Assembly: GCA_031258265.1 (NCBI GenBank)
Contig: JAIRNB010000187.1
Location: 1-5,687 of the forward strand
Direction of reading: 5' to 3'
Source: Treponema sp.
GTDB taxonomy: Bacteria > Spirochaetota > Spirochaetia > Treponematales > Breznakiellaceae
Length of the DNA: 5,687 nt
Shown: piece by piece, positions 1 to 3,796 of the stretch
Layout of the letters: each line of letters begins with the position of its first letter
Numbering within the stretch: position 1 is the first letter of the stretch
Made by a program: the position numbers and the translations under genes
Notes under the pieces: model-generated
Told to the model about the DNA's origin: nothing
The model's database searches: none
What the model saw: the letters and a program-made list of their open reading frames with translations, nothing else

Positions 1-60
1 ACCCCCCATTACACAGTATGTGTGCGTCCCCGATCCGGGTAGGGGTCCATAAGGGGGGCT
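1..60 (+). repeat. Degenerate partial copy of the palindromic repeat tail
   Basis: This stretch aligns with 303-360, the tail of the full repeat. Both start with a C-run, then carry TAT(G/A)TG near GCGTCCCCG, then a GG(G/T)CCATA block followed by a G-run. Identity is clearly lower than between the two full copies. The stretch starts at the window edge, so it is probably the end of an older, decayed copy whose palindromic part lies outside. It lies in direct orientation about 302 bases from the second copy. Confidence 0.55.
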
Positions 61-136
61 TGGGTCGCGGGACTTGTGTTGGGGGCATTGTGTGAGCGCA
101 GCCCCGCTCTTTCAAACACCAAAGCCCCGCGCCACA

Positions 137-150
137 GGCCCCTAGGGGCC
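137..150. repeat. Perfect 14-bp GC palindrome
   Basis: GGCCCCTAGGGGCC is a perfect self-complementary sequence inside the gene-free stretch 61-180, between the repeat remnant and the full repeat. No function can be assigned. Apart from this palindrome I see no gene or recognisable element in 61-180. Confidence 0.5.
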
Positions 151-180
151 CTTTACATGGCACGGGGACATCCGGGACAA

Positions 181-362
181 AGGCGGGGGGCGGCGGAGTC
201 TGCCTGGCCGAACGTCTCTGGAATTCCCCGCTGGAACAGACCCGCGCAGCGGGGCTGCGGAAGCGGACTCTACAGGCAAGTGAGAGCCGGGCATACTCCG
301 CCGCCCCCCGTTTTAGTCTATATGCGTCCCCGCTAACCTCATTCGGGCCCATAGGGGGCGCC
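181..362 (+). repeat. GC-rich palindromic dispersed repeat, left copy
   Basis: This 182-base segment returns as its reverse complement at 5507-5687, with about 8 mismatches and one single-base indel (an extra G near 214), roughly 95% identity. Within the copy, 184-208 and 286-310 are inverted repeats of 25 bases with two mismatches, so the first 130 bases can fold into a long hairpin. The apex holds smaller stems, such as CGCAGC at 245-250 with GCTGCG at 254-259. A non-palindromic tail (311-362) with TATATGCGTCCCC follows. It encodes no transposase, so it resembles a REP/MITE-like dispersed intergenic element. Whether it is mobile or transcribed cannot be told from one window. Confidence 0.9.
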
Positions 363-508
363 GCCGAATGGCGGCAGGGGTGTCCCCTCTGGCTGGGGGT
401 CCGGGGGTATTCCTCGACCGCTGCCGCTATCAATTAGTAACCCCCGGAGAGGGGGTAGGGCGCAACGAAGTGCGCCCGAGGGGGAGGCTTCCCCCTCCTT
501 ATATAAGG
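360..508. other. Chain of closely packed hairpins in intergenic DNA
   Basis: Consecutive perfect short stems sit almost end to end: 360-365 with 370-375 (loop GAAT), 376-380 with 384-388, 440-445 with 451-456, 458-464 with 471-477 (loop ACGAAG) and 478-485 with 490-497 (loop GGCT). They are followed by the 12-base palindrome CCTTATATAAGG at 497-508. A nine-base alternative stem, 400-408 with 440-448, would exclude the 440-456 hairpin. It could be the 3' end of a mosaic repeat, a terminator cluster for a gene left of the window, or a structured RNA. GC-rich, low-complexity sequence makes some pairing likely by chance, but the 7- and 8-bp stems are well formed. Confidence 0.6.
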
Positions 509-543
509 CAAAATTTATTCAAAAACAAAAAAACATAAAAAGT

Positions 544-573
544 TTGACAGATTTGGAGTTTTCGGGATAAAAT
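544..573 (+). promoter_or_regulatory. Sigma-70 promoter with A-rich UP-like tract
   Basis: TTGACA at 544-549 and TAAAAT at 568-573 are separated by 18 bases. The stretch 521-541 just upstream is almost entirely A, as in UP elements that contact the RNA polymerase alpha subunit. Transcription would start near 580, leaving a leader of about 80 bases before the ATG at 659. This is the only good promoter seen for the 659-2059 operon. Confidence 0.75.
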
Positions 574-592
574 AGTACCGGTCGGTGTATAT

Positions 593-635
593 CGGCCTAA
601 ATTGTGGAATGGCCGGGGGTTTCTTCCGGTTTTTT
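593..635 (+). promoter_or_regulatory. Candidate leader attenuator (terminator versus anti-terminator)
   Basis: Inside the leader, 613-619 can pair with 623-629 (seven pairs, two of them G-U, loop of three T). Six T follow directly at 630-635, giving the layout of an intrinsic terminator. An upstream alternative stem, CGGCC at 593-597 with GGCCG at 611-615, uses bases 613-615 as well, so the two structures exclude each other. The ribosome binding site follows at 645-651. Stems are short and no known riboswitch class is recognised, so attenuation is an inference. Confidence 0.4.
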
Positions 636-644
636 CCGTATATA

Positions 645-651
645 AGAGGAG
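645..651 (+). promoter_or_regulatory. Ribosome binding site fixing the start at 659
   Basis: AGAGGAG lies seven bases before the ATG at 659. The in-frame ATG at 602 has no such site, lies within the candidate attenuator leader, and would add 19 residues of low plausibility. The start at 659 is therefore preferred. Confidence 0.85.
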
Positions 652-658
652 CGCAAAG

Positions 659-946
659 ATGGCAGGCAGTATCGAAGGAAAATGGGATATTGATTCTCAG
701 GGCAACCAGGTTATTTGGGAAATTACCAAGGAGGGCGATACATGGGAGGCATATTCCACGGCCATGGGCCAGCGGCAGAAATTTGACAATTTCATTATGA
801 ACGGCGACACCATTGTGGCCGGTCTTTCCATGATGGGCATGAACATTGTTATGGGCGGCACCTATGATCCCGCCACGGACACGATCAAAGGCACCTCGAA
901 GTCCTCTTTCGGCGAAACTCCCTTTGTCGGCAAGAGGATGGAGTAG
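659..946 (+). CDS. Small beta-rich protein, first gene of URO-D-like operon
   Basis: The product is a 95-residue protein of unknown function. It has no signal peptide, membrane segment or cysteine, so it is probably cytoplasmic. It starts with an SIEGKWDI strand and continues as alternating short strands and turns: a Trp-rich VIWEITKEGDTWEAY segment (about residues 18-32), FDNFIMNGDTIVAGL (about 42-56), a Met/Gly-rich centre, GGTYDPATDTIKG (about 66-78), and an end ending in PFVGKR. This spacing of Gly-x-Trp and Gly-x-Arg around beta strands looks like a small calycin/lipocalin-like barrel. That is pattern similarity only, not a family assignment. The next gene begins 9 bases after its stop, so the two are surely cotranscribed. 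A role as ligand-binding or accessory partner of the URO-D-like protein is an inference from this arrangement. Codon use and GC content match the neighbour. Confidence 0.85.
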   Translation: MAGSIEGKWDIDSQGNQVIWEITKEGDTWEAYSTAMGQRQKFDNFIMNGDTIVAGLSMMGMNIVMGGTYDPATDTIKGTSKSSFGETPFVGKRME

Positions 947-955
947 GGGAGTCGC

Positions 956-2059
956 ATGGCCGTTCCGAAATTCGATCCCAAAGAAATGACCGTGGCCCGG
1001 GAGATTCCGGCATTTGGCCCCCCGGGCACTCCGCCGACCAAGGTATACAGCACCCCCGTCCCGCTCAAGGACGGCTATCTGGCCGCCATGAAGCGGGAAC
1101 CCATCTGGCAGGTTTCCGGCATCGAGACGGGAATGTTTGCCCCCCGAATCTATGTTGACAACATAGTCCGGGCCATGGTGATAGACGGCGAAGGCTTTAT
1201 CATGAACGACCAGGGGGGAATTCCCGTGGGGGGCAAGGATATTTTTGGCGTGGAATGGGTTTTTGTGCCCTCCGCCGGAGGTTCCACGGTAAAACCCGGC
1301 AACCCCCTGCTCGCCAATGTGAACGATTGGGAAAGGGTGATCCAATTCCCCAATATCGACGAATGGGACTGGGAAAATGCGGGGAAGAAAAACGAGGCCT
1401 ACCTCAAGAGTTTAGACACCCTGCCTATGATCTGGTTCCAGACGGGATTTTTTGAGCGTCTTATTTCCTTTATGGACTTTGAAGGCGCCGCCATGGCGAT
1501 GATCGATGAGGATCAGCAGGATGCCGTAAAAGCCCTGATGATGGCCCTGGCGGATCTCTACATCCGTATGTTCGACAAGTTCCGGCAGTACTTCAACCTC
1601 ACCAGCTACACCATCCATGACGACTGGGGCTCCCAGATGGCGCCTTTCTTTTCCCCCGCGGTGGGCAGGGAACTTATCGTTCCGGCCATGCGGAAGGTAA
1701 CGGATCACATTCATGCCATGGGCGGCATCGCCGACTTTCATAGCTGCGGTCATGTGGACGCCTGTATCCCCAATATGATAGAAGCCGGCTGGGATTCCTG
1801 GAGCGGAATGGCCATGAACGACACCCAGGGGGACTACGAGAAGTACGGCGACAGGATCATTATCGGGGTGATTCCTGATCAGTGGGATCCCGCGGTTACC
1901 CCGGAGGAAAAACAGCAGGAGGAAGCCCGGAAATTTGTGGACAGGTTCTGCCGGCCCGGAAAACCCGCGCTGATCAACTACTACGGCTCTCAGGTGATGA
2001 CTCCGGCTTTCCGGGAAGAACTGTACCGGTATTCCCGCATCAAGCTCGGCGGTCAATAG
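956..2059 (+). CDS. Uroporphyrinogen decarboxylase-family (MtaA/CmuA-like) protein
   Basis: This 367-residue protein belongs to the URO-D superfamily of TIM barrels, which covers HemE and the zinc-dependent methyltransferases that move methyl groups between corrinoid proteins and a thiol or folate acceptor. The best signature is F-H-S-C-G-H at residues 261-266, followed by an aliphatic-rich stretch and a Gly-Trp-Asp loop, then KYGDRIIIGV at 296-305. The family equivalent of this last motif lies on a late barrel strand. H262, C264 and C332 (67 residues between the two Cys) fit the His-x-Cys...Cys zinc site known from MtaA/MtbA. The N-terminal RQAGRY motif of HemE is absent, so haem synthesis is unlikely. 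The length is normal and there is no signal peptide, so it is cytosolic. GGGGAG at 947-952 serves the ATG at 956. No corrinoid protein or methyl donor gene is nearby, so the substrate is unknown. Methyl transfer, for instance in O-demethylation, is an inference. Confidence 0.93.
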   Translation: MAVPKFDPKEMTVAREIPAFGPPGTPPTKVYSTPVPLKDGYLAAMKREPIWQVSGIETGMFAPRIYVDNIVRAMVIDGEGFIMNDQGGIPVGGKDIFGVEWVFVPSAGGSTVKPGNPLLANVNDWERVIQFPNIDEWDWENAGKKNEAYLKSLDTLPMIWFQTGFFERLISFMDFEGAAMAMIDEDQQDAVKALMMALADLYIRMFDKFRQYFNLTSYTIHDDWGSQMAPFFSPAVGRELIVPAMRKVTDHIHAMGGIADFHSCGHVDACIPNMIEAGWDSWSGMAMNDTQGDYEKYGDRIIIGVIPDQWDPAVTPEEKQQEEARKFVDRFCRPGKPALINYYGSQVMTPAFREELYRYSRIKLGGQ

Positions 2060-2099
2060 GGAAGCGAGAGACTTAGGAACCGTATAATTGCTTATGCAA

Positions 2100-2139
2100 C
2101 ACGGAAACACCATGGCCAAACGGTCATGGTGTTTCCGTG
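2100..2139. terminator. Long hairpin after the URO-D-like gene
   Basis: Bases 2100-2117 pair with 2122-2139 over 18 positions, with a single G-T wobble and an AAAC loop. It begins 40 bases after the stop at 2059. There is no T-run on either side (AGTTCCTTGG follows), so it is not a textbook intrinsic terminator. It may still stop transcription or protect the mRNA 3' end, and it separates the GC-rich operon from the AT-rich vapBC island. Confidence 0.6.
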
Positions 2140-2232
2140 CAGTTCCTTGGGAGGAGAAAGCGGAGGTTATAAATAGAGACTGTATAAAAAATCATACACA
2201 ATGTGAATTTTGCAAAGAATTCAAAAGAAATA

Positions 2233-2261
2233 TTGACAGATATGATAATATATCGTATACT
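2233..2261 (+). promoter_or_regulatory. Near-consensus promoter for vapBC, overlapping the start
   Basis: TTGACA at 2233-2238 and TATACT at 2256-2261 are exactly 17 bases apart. Transcription should start at about 2267-2269, which is at or just before the ATG at 2269. ATCGTAT occurs at 2252-2258 and again at 2264-2270, a 12-base step spanning the -10 box and the start codon. This is a plausible site for VapB or VapBC autorepression. That last point is inferred from how such operons usually work. Confidence 0.75.
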
Positions 2262-2268
2262 TAATCGT

Positions 2269-2475
2269 ATGAAAGTAACCGCAATAATAGCTGATGAATT
2301 GATTAATGATGTAAAGGCGTATACTCAAAGTTCCACTGTTACTGAAGCAATAACAATCGCTTTAAAAGACTGGATCGATATTTATAATATCAAGGAACTA
2401 AATAAAAAAATAGCACAAAAACCAGTTTTTCTTAAAAACGGTCAAAAAACTCGTGAAATTAATCGGCAGAAATGA
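2269..2475 (+). CDS. vapB: VapB-type antitoxin
   Basis: This 68-residue protein would neutralise the VapC nuclease encoded next and bind the operon promoter. Residues 1-8 (MKVTAIIA) form a DNA-contacting beta strand, followed by a helix (about 9-19), a Ser/Thr turn and a second helix (about 24-36). This is the ribbon-helix-helix layout of the VapB family. The Lys-rich tail (about 37-68) would wrap the toxin. In-frame ATGs at 2203 and 2242 lie before or inside the promoter and upstream of the expected transcript start, so 2269 is chosen even though no Shine-Dalgarno site precedes it. The gene overlaps vapC by four bases (ATGA). Its base composition, estimated by eye at about 30% GC, differs sharply from the GC-rich flanking genes and suggests acquisition by transfer. 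Family identity is fairly sure from context; the sequence itself is weakly conserved. Confidence 0.85.
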   Translation: MKVTAIIADELINDVKAYTQSSTVTEAITIALKDWIDIYNIKELNKKIAQKPVFLKNGQKTREINRQK

Positions 2476-2855
2476 TAATACTTGATACAACAGTTTGGAT
2501 TGAATATTTAAAGAATAATCAGGAATATTATTCTATAGTTTCTGTATTATTAGAAAAAAAGAAAATTCTGGCGGTTGAATGTATATTCGGAGAGTTATTA
2601 CAAGGCGTCAAAAATAAATATGAAGAAGAAATGGTATTAAAATATTGGAAATATTTGCCAAAGAAGATATACAGAGATATAATAGTAGAAGCAGGAAATT
2701 ATTCAAATAAAAATAAATTATTGGATAAGGGTGTCGGATTAATTGATACAATAATATTAATGCATGGAATAAAAAGTAAATCAAAGATATGGACACTGGA
2801 CAAAAAATTTAAAATAATAATACCGGAAGGGTTAAAATATATTGCCGATGAATAG
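2472..2855 (+). CDS. vapC: VapC-type PIN-domain ribonuclease toxin
   Basis: This 127-residue PIN-domain protein would be a magnesium-dependent RNase. VapC toxins of known specificity cut initiator tRNA, other tRNAs or the sarcin-ricin loop of 23S rRNA; the target here cannot be told. The four acidic residues of the active site are all in place: D5 in IILDTTVWIEYLK, E41 in FGELLQG, D92 in GVGLIDTIIL and D110 in WTLDKKF. The toxin therefore looks intact. The length is typical of the family. The ATG lies inside the vapB stop (ATGA), which implies translational coupling, and there is no strong ribosome binding site of its own. It is as AT-rich as vapB and rich in Lys and Ile. It ends 107 bases before the convergent lipoprotein gene, with no clear terminator between them. 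Confidence 0.93.
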   Translation: MIILDTTVWIEYLKNNQEYYSIVSVLLEKKKILAVECIFGELLQGVKNKYEEEMVLKYWKYLPKKIYRDIIVEAGNYSNKNKLLDKGVGLIDTIILMHGIKSKSKIWTLDKKFKIIIPEGLKYIADE

Positions 2856-2962
2856 AAACGGCCACTGCGCATAACAATCCTGTCTATGCTTAGGAATGCT
2901 GCTTCCGCGGCAATCAGAAAACCGGCAGGCGGCCCATATACAGTCCCTTCGGGCGGGGTAGC

Positions 2963-3754
2963 TTATTTCCAGATAACTTCGTATTCCAGGGGTTCTTCCA
3001 GGACCAGAATATCCGCCAGCGCTATGGCGAACGCGGCGGAAGATCCGCTATACGTTCCGCCCTTTACGGATCTGATTGCGCCGGGGAAGCCGACGGTCAC
3101 GGCGATCTCTGCGGCGGCAATTTCGTCCGCCAGGGCTTTGCCGTAAATGTCCTCCACCAGATCCAGGTATTCCGCCCTGGTAAGGGCATCTCCGGTTGCC
3201 GCCGGGGCAAAGAGCGCGGAAAGGTAGTCCCGGACATTCGCGGAGATCATGGCGAGCAGCAGGGGAGCGGTTTCCCTATCCAGGAAGGCTGAAAGCCGCT
3301 TGTCCCCCGGCTCCTGCCCTGTTCCCAGGGTGATAAACCGCTTCTGCTCCGGGACGCCGGGCATGGCGAACAGTTCGTCCACCCGGGAAGCGCGGACGGT
3401 CCCGGCTATGCCTGCGGGGCCCGTGTTCGCCAGATCCGCCGACAGGATCCCCGGCGCGGCGACCAGGGACCGGGCTATGGCCGGGCCGTCGATCACCGGG
3501 GCGCCGCGATCCCCCTGCCGGCCCGCGGCGGCGCCAAGGGAAGCCAGGGAACGGAGCATGGCGCCCATGCGGGGCTCTATGTTGATTTCCAGGCTAAGCT
3601 CCGCGGATCCGTCCTGCCGGAGATTGCCGTCGATCCGACCGGAACAGCCCTCAAGGAGGGCCGGAAGCGCCGCCGTCAGGATAAAAACAACAAACCGGGC
3701 TTTGAGTTTTAGCCGGATAGCTTTTTTCGGGCTTATCGTTGTATAATTTATCAT
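2963..3754 (-). CDS. Predicted lipoprotein, LppM-like architecture
   Basis: This is a 263-residue predicted lipoprotein of unknown function. A basic N-terminus (KKAIRLKLKAR, about residues 10-20) precedes a hydrophobic stretch (FVVFILTAALPALL, 21-34) and the lipobox L34-E35-G36-C37, relaxed in the way spirochaete lipoboxes often are. Cys37 would be lipidated. The mature part opens with a beta segment containing DGSAELSLEINIEP (about 45-58) and has an Ala/Leu-rich helical middle. Near the C-terminus, FPGAIRSVKGGTY is followed by a last beta strand, EYEVIWK. An early 'DGS' strand together with a late 'FPG...G' strand resembles LppM-type domains. This is a pattern resemblance, not a database result. 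The start at 3754 is chosen because the signal peptide begins there. The frame is open a further 88 codons, but that extension would bury the signal peptide and overlap the acyl-CoA synthetase gene. No good Shine-Dalgarno site precedes it. Confidence 0.82.
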   Translation of the reverse strand: MINYTTISPKKAIRLKLKARFVVFILTAALPALLEGCSGRIDGNLRQDGSAELSLEINIEPRMGAMLRSLASLGAAAGRQGDRGAPVIDGPAIARSLVAAPGILSADLANTGPAGIAGTVRASRVDELFAMPGVPEQKRFITLGTGQEPGDKRLSAFLDRETAPLLLAMISANVRDYLSALFAPAATGDALTRAEYLDLVEDIYGKALADEIAAAEIAVTVGFPGAIRSVKGGTYSGSSAAFAIALADILVLEEPLEYEVIWK

Positions 3755-3773
3755 ATACCATAGAGTATACCAT
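3742..3773. promoter_or_regulatory. Divergent promoter region with 12-bp-phased direct repeat
   Basis: The 42-base AT-rich gap between the divergent genes holds TATACCAT at 3754-3761 and again at 3766-3773. On the plus strand TATAAT lies at 3742-3747, within the lipoprotein start region. On the minus strand TATACT (3769-3764) ends only nine bases before the lipoprotein ATG. Neither has a convincing -35 box, which is compatible with an activator or with weak promoters. The repeat could be a shared operator. Confidence 0.4.
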
Positions 3774-3782
3774 ATTCGGTGG

Positions 3783-3788
3783 AAGGAG
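3783..3788 (+). promoter_or_regulatory. Ribosome binding site fixing the start at 3797
   Basis: AAGGAG lies eight bases upstream of the ATG at 3797. The longer frame from the GTG at 3779 would place this site inside the coding sequence, so 3797 is preferred. Confidence 0.85.
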
Positions 3789-3796
3789 AAACAGCG

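Noticed and set aside
76..336. 86-codon open frame on the plus strand across the left repeat
   Set aside because: It covers half a palindromic repeat, has no ribosome binding site and gives a low-complexity Pro/Arg/Gly product. The right repeat copy carries a one-base indel that would break the frame.
440..508. CRISPR array or tRNA-like gene in the hairpin chain
   Set aside because: The stems differ in sequence and spacing, so there are no regular direct repeats, and no cloverleaf with a CCA-proximal acceptor stem or T-loop can be drawn.
515..1345. 276-codon open frame on the minus strand opposite the small gene and the URO-D-like gene
   Set aside because: It lies antisense to two well-supported genes with proper ribosome binding sites. 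Its protein is rich in His, Gly and Arg without any domain, as expected of a shadow frame in GC-rich DNA.
956..2059. Canonical HemE (uroporphyrinogen decarboxylase)
   Set aside because: The N-terminal RQAGRY-type motif is missing, the protein has a His-x-Cys zinc-type motif instead, and no other haem gene is present.
2083..2088. TATAAT as a promoter after the URO-D-like gene
   Set aside because: No -35 box is found 16 to 18 bases upstream, and the long hairpin follows immediately. The vapBC promoter at 2233-2261 is far better.
3249..3746. 165-codon open frame on the plus strand opposite the lipoprotein
   Set aside because: It is antisense to a protein with a clear signal peptide and lipobox, and its Arg/Ser/Pro/Ala-rich product is typical of a shadow frame.
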